NCBI GenBank assembly: GCA_964601735.1
Contig: CAZROO010000017.1
Span: 1 to 24,503, forward strand
DNA length: 24,503 nt
Source: DATAJX01 sp964601735
GTDB lineage: Bacteria; Pseudomonadota; Alphaproteobacteria; UBA2136; UBA6156
Reading direction: 5' to 3'
The first letter of the stretch is position 1; each line of letters opens with the position of its first letter. The notes below the pieces were generated by a model. The model saw only the letters and a list, made by a program, of their open reading frames with translations. It ran no database searches and had not been told where the DNA came from. A program made the position numbers and the translations under genes. Positions 1 to 6,944 of the stretch are shown in pieces.

Positions 1-183
1 GGGAAGTACATTTGGAATACGCAGGGGGATGAGAAGGTACGTGAATCTCATGCCACGCGCGCGGGTGAGATGTTTTCTTTTGATAATCCGCCCGAGGATG
101 GCAACCCCGGCGAGCCGGAGAATTGCCGATGCTGGGCGGAGCCGGTGGCGGGGGTTGAGTTGGGGAAGGTTTTTGGGAAGTAG
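1..183 (+). CDS. Phage head morphogenesis protein, SPP1 gp7 / Mu F family (C-terminal part only)
   Basis: An open frame runs from base 1 to a TAG at 181-183 with no start in the window, so this is the last 60 residues of a gene entering from the left. It contains the hallmarks of the C-terminal domain of SPP1 gp7 / Mu gpF minor head proteins: a W-N-T-x-G-D-E-K-V-R-x-S-H stretch near residues 5-17, then an F-D-N-P-P turn, a P-G-E segment and the N-C-R-C-W motif near the end. In the family this domain sits at the end of a protein bound to portal or procapsid and helps head assembly. A hairpin follows the stop. The gene implies a prophage, phage remnant or capsid-bearing element to the left; whether it is intact cannot be seen. 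Confidence 0.85.
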   Translation, partial: GKYIWNTQGDEKVRESHATRAGEMFSFDNPPEDGNPGEPENCRCWAEPVAGVELGKVFGK

Positions 184-190
184 GTTGGAT

Positions 191-216
191 GGCCGCCTGC
201 ACGGCATGGGGCGGCC
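191..216 (+). terminator. Hairpin just after the phage gene
   Basis: GGCCGCC and GGCGGCC form a perfect 7-bp stem with a 12-base loop, 7 bases after the phage stop codon. The following bases are G/T-rich without a clean U-run, so a terminator role is possible but not firm. Confidence 0.35.
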
Positions 217-228
217 TTGGGGGTATTG

Positions 229-258
229 GGACGTGGATGCTGGCCTGCGCCAGCATGA
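229..258 (+). repeat. GGACGTG hairpin repeat, copy 1
   Basis: The unit reads GGACGTGGATGCTGGC, then loop CTGC, then GCCAGCATGA. ATGCTGGC pairs perfectly with GCCAGCAT. Two further copies at 3616 and 15211 share the GGACGTG lead, the pyrimidine-rich CTKC loop and the ATGA end, while the stem bases differ and still pair. Resembles the short intergenic hairpin repeats common in Proteobacteria. Confidence 0.7.
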
Positions 259-290
259 GGCGGTGTTTGTGGTTTTCTGTTCGCGCAAGG

Positions 291-358
291 CCCCGGATAA
301 AATCGCAGTTGAGGGATAGGAGATTTCTTCCTATTCCATGGCTGCGATTTTTCCGGGG
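291..358. repeat. Long interrupted inverted repeat between the phage gene and lpxI
   Basis: The outer arms are 291-308 and 342-358: CCCCGGATAAAATCGCAG pairs with CTGCGATTTTTCCGGGG apart from one bulge or mismatch. An inner stem pairs GGGATAGGA (313-321) with TCCTATTCC (329-337). The whole could fold into one two-tier hairpin. It lies 10 bases beyond the lpxI stop, so it may end or protect the lpx transcript, or mark the edge of the inserted element. It lacks a clear U-run for either strand. Confidence 0.6.
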
Positions 359-368
359 ATAGACCTAC

Positions 369-1211
369 CTATAACCCGAGGAGGAAGAGGCCGGAACCGT
401 TTGCCTGGGGGGTGAAGGTCTGGCCGCCCAGCATGATGGTCTTGCCGCCTTCGACGGCGAGGCCTCGATAGCCGTGCGCGGCCAGCAGCTTGAGCGTGTG
501 CGGGCCCACCGTGGGCAGGTCGGCAAGTTCGGTTTGCCCGGGCTTGGCGAGTTTGACCAACACCCCTGCCCGCTCGTTCCTGCTCATTTTACCGCGCAAG
601 ACGGCGCAACGTTCGATAAGGGCGTCGGTACCCTCGACGCCTTCGATGCCAAGAATGGTGCCGCGATGGACGATGGCGGCCTGGCCGACATCGTGGGGCC
701 CTAATGCATTGAGCGCGGCACGCGTCAGTTCGATATCCTTGCGTTCGGCGCTGGTGGGCTTGAGGCGGCCCAGCACGCCGGACGGTGCGAGCAGTTGCGG
801 CGCGAGGTCGGCGACGCTCAGCACCTTGAAGCCGACCTCGGCCATGTAGCCGGTGAGCAATTTGAGCAGTGCATCATCGGAAAAGCTGCGCAGGCGGGTG
901 AGCAGCTTGAGCGCGATGGTGTCCATTTTGAGCGTGAACAGGCTGGGGCGGTGCAGGTGCCCGGCGAGCGCGACGTGGGTGATGCGCTGGGCCTTGAGGC
1001 GGGCGTGGATTTTGCCGACCGCGCCGAGCGGGAGTTGGGCTTCGGAGGAGACCTTGACGTCGTCGAGTTCGGGCTGAGGCTGGCCCTCGAAGGTGATGAG
1101 GTGAACCTCAAAGCCCTTTTGTTGCGCGCCGGAGATAAGCACCGCGGGCAGCGTGCCGCCGCCGGACAGAATGCAGAGGCGCTGGAGGCTTTTACCCATT
1201 GGCTTACTCAT
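369..1211 (-). CDS. lpxI: UDP-2,3-diacylglucosamine pyrophosphatase LpxI
   Basis: LpxI hydrolyses UDP-2,3-diacylglucosamine to lipid X and UMP, the fourth step of lipid A synthesis, in place of LpxH. The chosen ATG gives 280 residues, normal for the family (DUF1009). It starts with R-L-C-I-L-S-G-G-G-T-L-P, a typical glycine-rich N-terminus, and has the family signature D-L-P-T-V-G-P at about residues 231-237, whose first Asp corresponds to the conserved catalytic-region Asp. A longer reading frame upstream would run deep into lpxA and is not needed. The start overlaps the lpxA stop by 8 bases (ATGAGTAA), which suggests translational coupling. lpxB, often next, is absent: phage DNA and hairpins follow instead. 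Confidence 0.92.
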   Translation of the reverse strand: MSKPMGKSLQRLCILSGGGTLPAVLISGAQQKGFEVHLITFEGQPQPELDDVKVSSEAQLPLGAVGKIHARLKAQRITHVALAGHLHRPSLFTLKMDTIALKLLTRLRSFSDDALLKLLTGYMAEVGFKVLSVADLAPQLLAPSGVLGRLKPTSAERKDIELTRAALNALGPHDVGQAAIVHRGTILGIEGVEGTDALIERCAVLRGKMSRNERAGVLVKLAKPGQTELADLPTVGPHTLKLLAAHGYRGLAVEGGKTIMLGGQTFTPQANGSGLFLLGL

Positions 1212-1998
1212 CGGTGTCGTAGGTGGCCATGCCGCGTTGGCTTGCCAGCACGAAGTCGGCGAGCAACTGGATTTCGGGCAAATCATTTTTCTGTTTCAGC
1301 TCGGCGGCGCGCTGGTGGAGCGGCGAGGATTGCTCGGCGGGGTCGAAGAGGAAATCGTACGCTTCGTCGATGGCCTGGATGACGGATTTATCGAACCCGC
1401 GGCGGCGCAGGCCAACAAGGTTGAGCCCCTTGAGAGTTGATTTTTCGCTGGCGACGTTGCCGTAGGGCGGGACGTCGGCACCGATGGCGGCATGGCCGCC
1501 AAGCACCGCATGCGCACCGATACGCAAGTGCTGCGCGATGCCGGTGAGGCCGCCGATGACGACGTCGTCTTCGAGCGTCACGTGGCCCGCAAGCTGGGTA
1601 TAGTTGGCGATGATGCAGCGGTTGCCGACGATGCAATCGTGCGCGACGTGGCTGCCCGCCATGAACAGGTTGTTGTGGCCCACCACGGTTTCGCCCTTAT
1701 CGGCTGCCGTGCCGATGTGCATGGTGACGTATTCGCGGATATCGTTGCCCTCGCCAATGACAAGCGTGGCTTCCTCGCCTTTGTATTTTCGGTCCGGGCT
1801 CGGCTGGCCGAGCGAGGCGAACGGGTAGATGACATTGCTTTTGCCGATGGTGGTATGGCCGGTGACGACGACGTGGCCGACCAGGCGCGTACCTTCGCCG
1901 ATGGTGACGTGTTTGCCGATGGTACAATACGGACCGACCTCGACCGAAGGGTGAATTTGTGCGCCGGTTTCGACGATGGCGGTGGGATGGATGGGCAT
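1204..1998 (-). CDS. lpxA: UDP-N-acetylglucosamine O-acyltransferase LpxA
   Basis: LpxA transfers a 3-hydroxyacyl chain from acyl-ACP to UDP-GlcNAc, the first step of lipid A synthesis in the cytoplasm. The 264-residue length matches the family. The protein is built of left-handed beta-helix hexapeptide repeats (for example I-H-P-S-V-E, I-G-E-G-T). The catalytic-site motif H-V-A-H-D-C lies at residues 117-122 with the likely general-base His at 120. The C-terminal G-L-R-R-R-G-F motif is also present. ATG at 1998 was chosen because M-P-I-H-P-T-A-I-V is the standard family N-terminus, and because it starts 1 base past the fabZ stop (TAATATG). It overlaps lpxI by 8 bases. Confidence 0.96.
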   Translation of the reverse strand: MPIHPTAIVETGAQIHPSVEVGPYCTIGKHVTIGEGTRLVGHVVVTGHTTIGKSNVIYPFASLGQPSPDRKYKGEEATLVIGEGNDIREYVTMHIGTAADKGETVVGHNNLFMAGSHVAHDCIVGNRCIIANYTQLAGHVTLEDDVVIGGLTGIAQHLRIGAHAVLGGHAAIGADVPPYGNVASEKSTLKGLNLVGLRRRGFDKSVIQAIDEAYDFLFDPAEQSSPLHQRAAELKQKNDLPEIQLLADFVLASQRGMATYDTDE

Positions 1999-1999
1999 A

Positions 2000-2467
2000 T
2001 TAGAATCCGAGTGACATTTGGTTGTTGCGGATGAGCTTGGCGGCGAAGTCAGCCTCGGCGCAAAGTTTACCATTAACCGTGGCACTGCCATGGAATTTGA
2101 ATACGCCCATTTTCTCGGCCTGCTTTTCCGCACGCATGACGAGCGTATCGCCCGGACGCACCGGGTGAAGCAGGCGGGCATTTTTAATGCCCATGAACAG
2201 GTAAGTGGCGGTAATGGCGTTCAAGTCATAATCGAGAGCGACCATGAGGGCGCCGGTTTGGGCGATGGCTTCGTACAGAAGCATACCCGGCAGGACGGGA
2301 TTTTCGGGAAAGTGCCCGGCGAACAGCGGATCATCAGCCTTGAAAAAGCGCCGGCCCACGGTGAATTTTTGCGGCTCGTATTCCAGCAGCTCATCGACCA
2401 GCAGAATCGGTTCCCGATGGGGAATACGATATTTGATGTCTTCGATATTATAAAGCGGTTTATTCAT
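2000..2467 (-). CDS. fabZ: 3-hydroxyacyl-[ACP] dehydratase FabZ
   Basis: FabZ dehydrates 3-hydroxyacyl-ACP in fatty-acid elongation and so competes with LpxA and LpxD for their acyl donor. The protein is 155 residues, a usual length. The hot-dog-fold active site is visible as F-A-G-H-F-P-E-N-P-V-L-P-G-M-L-L-Y-E with the catalytic His and Glu. An N-terminal I-P-H-R-x-P motif is also typical. The ATG at 2467 overlaps the lpxD stop by 8 bases (ATGAATAA), the same overlap style as lpxA/lpxI. It lies between lpxD and lpxA as in most Proteobacteria. Confidence 0.96.
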   Translation of the reverse strand: MNKPLYNIEDIKYRIPHREPILLVDELLEYEPQKFTVGRRFFKADDPLFAGHFPENPVLPGMLLYEAIAQTGALMVALDYDLNAITATYLFMGIKNARLLHPVRPGDTLVMRAEKQAEKMGVFKFHGSATVNGKLCAEADFAAKLIRNNQMSLGF

Positions 2468-3512
2468 CGTTGGCTTCGGGCTTGTCACTGGCTTTGTTGA
2501 AGTTTTTCACTAGGCGGGCGAGGATGGCGAGCTCGCGCTTCCATTCGCGCATCGGCTTGGCAGGGGCGCCCGCGACGACACTTTTGGGTTCGGAAATGGT
2601 TTTGCTGACCCCGCTGCGGGCGGCGATCATGACCATCGGCGCGGTAGAGATGTGGCCGACGATGCCGCTCTGGCCGCCGATGACGTTGTACTCGCCGATA
2701 CTGGCGCTGCCCGCGATGCCGGTTTGCGACACGATGCGCGTGCCCTTGCCGATTTTGACGTTGTGACCGATTTGAACCTGATTATCTATCTTCACCATGT
2801 CGCCGATGATGGTGTCCTCCAGCGCACCGCAGTCGATGGTGGTGTGGGCGCCGATTTCGACCTCGTTACCGATGATGACACCGCCGACTTGCGGAACTTT
2901 GAGGATGCGTTCGCCCATCATCGCGAAGCCGAAGCCGTCCTGCCCGATGGCAACGCCGGGATGGAGCACGCAGTGAGTGCCGAGTTCGCACTTGGTAAGC
3001 GTGCAGTGAGGGCCGATGACGGTGCCTTCGCCGATGGAAACGCCCTGCCCCACCACGGTGTAGGCGCCGATGTGGACGCGTGGGCCGATGCTGGCGCCGG
3101 GGTAGACGATGACGCCAGGCTCGAGCCGGGCGGTGGGGTGGAGTTTGGCGCTTTCGGCCACCATCGCGGTTTGGTTGCGGCCGGGCTCGGGGTTTTCGCG
3201 CGGGTAAAACAGTTGCAGCGCGGCGGCAAAGGCGACGTAAGGCTGTGTGGTGACGAGGGCGATGCAGCCTTCGGGCAGGTTGTCGGCGTCTTCGGCGCGC
3301 ACCAGCACGGCCCCGGCCTGGGTGGTGCGGGCGCCGTGCTTGTAGAGTTGGTTATCGAGGAAGCTCAGGTGCTCTGGCCCGGCGCTGTAGAGCGGCTTGA
3401 TGTCGGTGAAGGTCGTACCACCTTTACCCTGAGGCACAGGGAGGCCAAGGTGTTGGCAGAGGGCCTCGATGCTGAACGGGCCGGCGGGGGTGGGGCGCCA
3501 AAGTTGGGTCAT
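2460..3512 (-). CDS. lpxD: UDP-3-O-(3-hydroxyacyl)glucosamine N-acyltransferase LpxD
   Basis: LpxD adds the second hydroxyacyl chain to the amine of UDP-3-O-acylglucosamine, the third committed lipid A step. The 350-residue protein has an N-terminal uridine-binding domain (about 1-110), a long hexapeptide beta-helix (about 120-310) and a C-terminal helix. The family motif G-F-G-F near residue 195 and the catalytic-region Q-V-Q-I-G-H-N-V-K-I-G near 245-255 are intact. It is the first gene of the lpxD-fabZ-lpxA-lpxI unit: a terminator separates it from skp upstream, and a promoter-like palindrome abuts its start. No strong Shine-Dalgarno is seen beyond AGGG three bases before ATG. Confidence 0.96.
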   Translation of the reverse strand: MTQLWRPTPAGPFSIEALCQHLGLPVPQGKGGTTFTDIKPLYSAGPEHLSFLDNQLYKHGARTTQAGAVLVRAEDADNLPEGCIALVTTQPYVAFAAALQLFYPRENPEPGRNQTAMVAESAKLHPTARLEPGVIVYPGASIGPRVHIGAYTVVGQGVSIGEGTVIGPHCTLTKCELGTHCVLHPGVAIGQDGFGFAMMGERILKVPQVGGVIIGNEVEIGAHTTIDCGALEDTIIGDMVKIDNQVQIGHNVKIGKGTRIVSQTGIAGSASIGEYNVIGGQSGIVGHISTAPMVMIAARSGVSKTISEPKSVVAGAPAKPMREWKRELAILARLVKNFNKASDKPEANDE

Positions 3513-3514
3513 GG

Positions 3515-3547
3515 GCCCTATATAGGGCAGAATGGCTTATTTTTAAA
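3515..3547 (-). promoter_or_regulatory. Putative lpxD promoter with overlapping palindrome
   Basis: Read on the minus strand, TTTAAA (3547-3542), a 17-base spacer and TATATA (3524-3519) resemble a sigma70 promoter with a weak -35. The -10 lies inside the perfect 14-bp palindrome GCCCTATATAGGGC (3515-3528). The palindrome ends 3 bases before the ATG, so the transcript would have a very short leader. Confidence 0.45.
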
Positions 3548-3552
3548 GGTTT

Positions 3553-3584
3553 CAGGTGTTAGGTATTGGGTTTTAGGAGCTGGG
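3553..3584 (+). repeat. GTTAGG-type dispersed repeat, intergenic copy
   Basis: The G/T-rich string CAGGTGTTAGGTATTGGG followed by TTTTAGGAGCTGG lies between lpxD and skp. A related string (CAGGCGTTAGGCTTTGGG, then CGTCAGG) occurs inside ligA at 14600. Over 25 bases the two agree at 19 positions by eye. Confidence 0.6.
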
Positions 3585-3615
3585 TTGTGGTTTTGGCTGG
3601 ATTTTTTCTAAAATG

Positions 3616-3648
3616 GGACGTGTATCCCGGCCTTCGCCGGGATGACGG
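3616..3648 (+). repeat. GGACGTG hairpin repeat, copy 2
   Basis: The unit is GGACGTGTATCCCGGC, loop CTTC, GCCGGGATGACGG. ATCCCGGC pairs perfectly with GCCGGGAT. See copies at 229 and 15211; the stem sequence differs but pairing is kept. Confidence 0.75.
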
Positions 3649-3651
3649 AGA

Positions 3652-3680
3652 ATGAAAAGGCGGCCTTTGGGGCCGCCTTT
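3652..3680 (-). terminator. Rho-independent terminator of skp
   Basis: AAAGGCGGCC (3656-3665) and GGCCGCCTTT (3671-3680) form a perfect 10-bp stem with a 5-base loop, about 20 bases past the skp stop. On the minus strand the stem runs into TTTTCATT. It separates skp from the lpxD unit. Confidence 0.85.
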
Positions 3681-3700
3681 CTGGCAAAACTGCCGCTGGC

Positions 3701-4222
3701 TTACTTGTCCAGAATCGCGTTGGCGCGTTTAAGGGTTTCGGCCGAGATATCCGGAACATTGGCGTTGTTGTAGAGAATCACGCTTTTGGGCACCACCAGG
3801 TCGTAGCCCTTCTCTTTGGCGATTTGCTCCACCACGCCCTTCACGGCGTCGGCGATCCGCTTGCGGGCGGTGAGGTTGGCGTCGTCGAGGTCGCGCTGGA
3901 TGTTAATGGCCTTTTCGCGGAACTGGGCGACTTCCTTGCCGAACGAATCTTCGGCGGCCTTGGCCTTGTCGCCGGTCAGCGTGGTATCGGCTGCGAGTTT
4001 TTTGCGCTTTTCGAGCAGCGGGGCTTCCATGCCGTCGATTTGCTTTTGGGCGGCGTCGCGCTTGGCTTGCAGGCTGGAAACGGCCTTTTTGGCGGCGTTG
4101 GTGTCGTTGATGACTTGCTGGGCGTCGAGCATGGCGACCTTGAGCTCGGCGGCCAAGGCGTTGGCGGCCGTCAGGCTAGCGACGGCAATGGCGACGACGG
4201 CGACGAATTTTCGGCTATTCAT
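3701..4222 (-). CDS. skp: Periplasmic OmpH/Skp-family chaperone
   Basis: Skp is a trimeric periplasmic holdase that carries unfolded outer-membrane proteins to the BAM complex. The 173-residue protein begins with a signal peptide (basic M-N-S-R-K, hydrophobic core, cleavage near A-N-A-L-A-A). It then has a short beta segment (L-K-V-A-M-L-D) and a long charged, Ala/Lys/Glu-rich region of predicted coiled coil (about 45-140), the tentacles of the Skp jellyfish. It ends in a second beta segment (Y-D-L-V-V-P-K). A good Shine-Dalgarno (GAGGGG, 7 bases before ATG) supports the start, and a TATATA box lies some 25 bases further upstream. It sits between bamA and lpxD as usual. Confidence 0.92.
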   Translation of the reverse strand: MNSRKFVAVVAIAVASLTAANALAAELKVAMLDAQQVINDTNAAKKAVSSLQAKRDAAQKQIDGMEAPLLEKRKKLAADTTLTGDKAKAAEDSFGKEVAQFREKAINIQRDLDDANLTARKRIADAVKGVVEQIAKEKGYDLVVPKSVILYNNANVPDISAETLKRANAILDK

Positions 4223-4341
4223 GAATTTCCCCTCTGGTTGGATGGCCTTTTATATACCGCAATTTTGGCCGATGCATCTGCCTTTTGGGATTGGGGACGC
4301 GCGGGTGATTAAAAAAAAGGCTTAGAGGCTTCGGTAAGGCC

Positions 4342-4420
4342 TGCACTGGGTTCCCGGTTGCGCGCGGCATGAGCGCTTGCGGCTTCGGTACCGACTGTGG
4401 GCCGTGCTCCCGGGAATGAC
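4342..4420 (+). repeat. Long-stem intergenic repeat with TTCCCGG/CCGGGAA ends
   Basis: TTCCCGG (4351-4357) and CCGGGAA (4410-4416) flank about 50 GC-rich bases containing further partial pairing, and the right end continues as TGAC. This resembles a longer variant of the proteobacterial ATTCCCGG...CCGGGAATGAC intergenic repeats. It lies between bamA and skp. Confidence 0.5.
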
Positions 4421-4431
4421 GCCTACGGCGG

Positions 4432-4455
4432 AAAGGGGGCCTAACGGCCCCCTTT
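4432..4455 (-). terminator. Terminator-like hairpin after bamA
   Basis: AAAGGGGGCC and GGCCCCCTTT form a perfect 10-bp stem with a 4-base loop, 22 bases past the bamA stop. The minus strand continues TTTCCG, so the U-run is short. Confidence 0.65.
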
Positions 4456-4477
4456 CATCCCCCTTCTCTCTCAAGCT

Positions 4478-6751
4478 TTAGAAGCGCGAGCCGACCGAGA
4501 AGTTGAACAGCTGGGTGTGGTCGCCGTCGCCACGCACCAGCGGCAGGCCGATATCGAAGCGCAGCGGGCCGAGCGGGCTTTGCCAGAAGATACCGGCACC
4601 GGTGCCGATGCGGTAGAGGTGTGAATCCTGCACGGTGGCGCTGGTGCCGCCATCGAAGTGGGTGACGGTACCACCATCGATGAAGGTGACACCCTGCACG
4701 CCCAGCTCTTTAAGCTGGCCGCCGAGCGGGAAGCGCATTTCGATGCTGTTGTTGAGCACGTAGCTGCCGCCCAGGGCGTCGCCGGTGATACGGTCGCGCG
4801 GGCCGATACCGCCGAAGGCAAAGCCGCGGAGGTCGGTGCCGCCGCCCATGAAATTTTCGTAAATCGGCAGGGTTTTACCCAGGCCGTTGACCGCACCGAC
4901 CTTGCCGGCGAGGGTCAGCACCCAGTCTTCCCACAGTTCCTTATTCCAGCTGAGGTTGGCCAGGCCGCGGAGGTATTGGTCTTCGGTGCCGAAGCCGGAG
5001 TATTCGCCGGTAAGGGCAATACGGTAGCCGTGGGTCGGCGTCAGTTGGCTGTCGCGGTTATCGAAGCTCCAGGTATTGGAGAGGAAGGCGCTGTTTTTGC
5101 TGCCGGCGTCACGCTGGACGTATTGCGAGGCCGAAGACGCATCGACGTCGGAAATTTTCATGCGCTTGAAGCCGGTGGTGACGTTGTTTTTGGTGTACTC
5201 GGACAGCGGGAAACCGAAGCGGATGTCGCCACCCAGGGTACCACGGTCGTAGTGCGATTCGTTCTGGAAGCTGGTGGTTTCGTTGAACGCATCGACACCG
5301 GCGGAGACTTCCTGACCAAGGAAGTAGGGCTCGGTGAAGCCGAGATTGTACTGCTGCTGGCGCTGCGAGATGGCGAGCTTGGCGGCGACCGTTTGGCCCT
5401 TGCCCAGGAAGTTACGCTCGGTCACGTCGGTGGTGGCCAGCAGGCCGTCGTACGTAGAGTAGCCCGCGCCAACGTTGAATTCGCCGGTGGATTGCTCCTT
5501 CACCTTCACGTCGAGGTCGACTTTGTCGGGGTCGGTGGTGGGTTTGGTGGTGACGTCGGATTTTTCGAAGTAGCCGAGGTACTTCAGGCGGTCCTTGCTG
5601 CGCTTGAGCTTGTCGGCGCTGTAGGCATCGCCTTCGGCCAGGCGCATTTCGCGGCGAATGACGTAATCGCGCGTGCGGGTGTTGCCGGAAATGTTGATGC
5701 GGTTGATGTAGACCTTGGGCCCGGGGTGGATGACGAAATTGACCGCGATGGTGCGTTTGGCTTCGTCCTTTTTGTAATCGGGCGCGACGTCGAGGAAGGC
5801 GTAACCCTTGTTGCCGAGGGCGTCGATGAGTTTGCTGGTGACGTCTTCGACCTCTTTGGCGTTAAAAGTGTCACCGGCCTTGAGGGTATCGTTTTTCTTG
5901 AAATCGGCCACATTGAGGCCGGGCTGCTCAGCCGCCAGGGTGACGTCGGACGGGCCGTATTCGTAGCGCGGGCCTTCGAACACCGTATAGGTGATGACGA
6001 AATCCTTCTGATCGCGGGTGAGTTCGGCCACCGCGCTGGTGATCTGCACGTCGGCGTAGCCCTTGCTCAGGTAGAAGCGGCGCAGCAACTCTTTATCGAC
6101 ATCGAGCCGGGCCGGGTCGTAGGTATCGTTGCTACTGAGGAAACGCCACCAGGCGGTGGGCTTGGTGACAACGACACCCTGGAGTTCGTCATCGGAAAAG
6201 CGGTGGTTACCGACGAAATTGAGGCGCGAGATGCGGGTTTTCTGGCCTTCGTCGACAACGTAAATCACGTCGACGCGGTTCTGGTCGCGCTGGATGAGTT
6301 GGGCTTTAACGGTGGTGGAGAAGCGGCCACGGCTGCGGTAGGCGCTTTCCAATGCCTGCACGTCGGCCTGCACCTTGGCGGGCGCGTAAATGGCGCGGGG
6401 CTTGAGGCTGACCAGTTCTTCCAGCCGCTTGGTGTCGAGCTCTTTGTTACCCTCGAACGCAACGCGGTTGACCAGCGGATTTTCGACCACATTGAGATCG
6501 ACGGTGCCGTTGTCGTACTTCAGCTCGACGTTGGCGAACAGGCCGGTACCGTAGAGCGATTTGATGATTTCGGAGGTTTGGGCCTCGTTGAACTGGCCGC
6601 CCTCTTTGAACGGCAGGTAGCTGCGGATGGTTTCGGGCTCGACGCGCTCGTTGCCGGTGATTTTGATGGCGGTGACCGGGGCGGCGAAGGCGCTGACGGC
6701 GGTCAACATCAGGCCAAGGGCCAAAGTAAACAGGGGGGCGGAATTTTTCAT
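4478..6751 (-). CDS. bamA: Outer membrane protein assembly factor BamA
   Basis: BamA (Omp85) is the essential channel that inserts beta-barrel proteins in the outer membrane. The 757-residue length is normal. A signal peptide (about 1-23, ending S-A-F-A-A) precedes five POTRA repeats (about 25-415; motifs such as I-K-I-T-G-N-E-R and I-N-R-I-N-I-S-G-N-T-R-T-R-D-Y-V-I-R-R-E). A 16-strand barrel follows. The barrel carries G-G-G-T-D-L-R-G-F, with the R-G-F motif of loop 6, near residue 645. The last residue is Phe after alternating hydrophobics (F-N-F-S-V-G-S-R-F), the expected beta-signal. Two large inverted repeats lie upstream, separating it from rseP. No clear Shine-Dalgarno is seen. Confidence 0.97.
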   Translation of the reverse strand: MKNSAPLFTLALGLMLTAVSAFAAPVTAIKITGNERVEPETIRSYLPFKEGGQFNEAQTSEIIKSLYGTGLFANVELKYDNGTVDLNVVENPLVNRVAFEGNKELDTKRLEELVSLKPRAIYAPAKVQADVQALESAYRSRGRFSTTVKAQLIQRDQNRVDVIYVVDEGQKTRISRLNFVGNHRFSDDELQGVVVTKPTAWWRFLSSNDTYDPARLDVDKELLRRFYLSKGYADVQITSAVAELTRDQKDFVITYTVFEGPRYEYGPSDVTLAAEQPGLNVADFKKNDTLKAGDTFNAKEVEDVTSKLIDALGNKGYAFLDVAPDYKKDEAKRTIAVNFVIHPGPKVYINRINISGNTRTRDYVIRREMRLAEGDAYSADKLKRSKDRLKYLGYFEKSDVTTKPTTDPDKVDLDVKVKEQSTGEFNVGAGYSTYDGLLATTDVTERNFLGKGQTVAAKLAISQRQQQYNLGFTEPYFLGQEVSAGVDAFNETTSFQNESHYDRGTLGGDIRFGFPLSEYTKNNVTTGFKRMKISDVDASSASQYVQRDAGSKNSAFLSNTWSFDNRDSQLTPTHGYRIALTGEYSGFGTEDQYLRGLANLSWNKELWEDWVLTLAGKVGAVNGLGKTLPIYENFMGGGTDLRGFAFGGIGPRDRITGDALGGSYVLNNSIEMRFPLGGQLKELGVQGVTFIDGGTVTHFDGGTSATVQDSHLYRIGTGAGIFWQSPLGPLRFDIGLPLVRGDGDHTQLFNFSVGSRF

Positions 6752-6804
6752 ATTGGCGGCAATGTACCGGCCCCCTGCCCGCGCCGCAACGCCTTAATAT
6801 GAAG

Positions 6805-6844
6805 GTTGCATAATTTTTAAAAGAATAAGATAAAATTATGCAAC
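6805..6844. repeat. 13-bp perfect AT-rich inverted repeat upstream of bamA
   Basis: GTTGCATAATTTT (6805-6817) and AAAATTATGCAAC (6832-6844) are perfect complements around a 14-base loop, about 55 bases upstream of the bamA start. On the minus strand TTGCAT can serve as a -35 and the A/T-rich centre as a -10, so this may be an operator/promoter for bamA or a transcript hairpin. Confidence 0.6.
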
Positions 6845-6851
6845 ACCGCTA

Positions 6852-6891
6852 CGATTAGCTTTTTCGAGCAAAGCATTTGAAAAGCTAATCG
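6852..6891. repeat. 12-bp perfect inverted repeat between rseP and bamA
   Basis: CGATTAGCTTTT (6852-6863) and AAAAGCTAATCG (6880-6891) are perfect complements around a 16-base loop. On the minus strand it follows the GC-rich palindrome CGCGGCCGGCCGCG just after rseP. The right arm of the minus-strand hairpin does not end in a T-run, so simple termination is not obvious. Confidence 0.55.
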
Positions 6892-6944
6892 CGCGGGCCA
6901 CGAAGCCTCGCGGCCGGCCGCGGCGCGGCCCCTTTAGCGCTTAT

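Noticed and set aside
29..319. A 96-codon plus frame covering the left end
   Set aside because: It overlaps the phage head gene in another frame and then runs through hairpin repeats; the family motifs are in the frame ending at 183.
4658..6802. A 714-codon plus frame opposite bamA
   Set aside because: It is the shadow of bamA codon use in a GC-rich gene; it has no domain signature, while bamA is complete.
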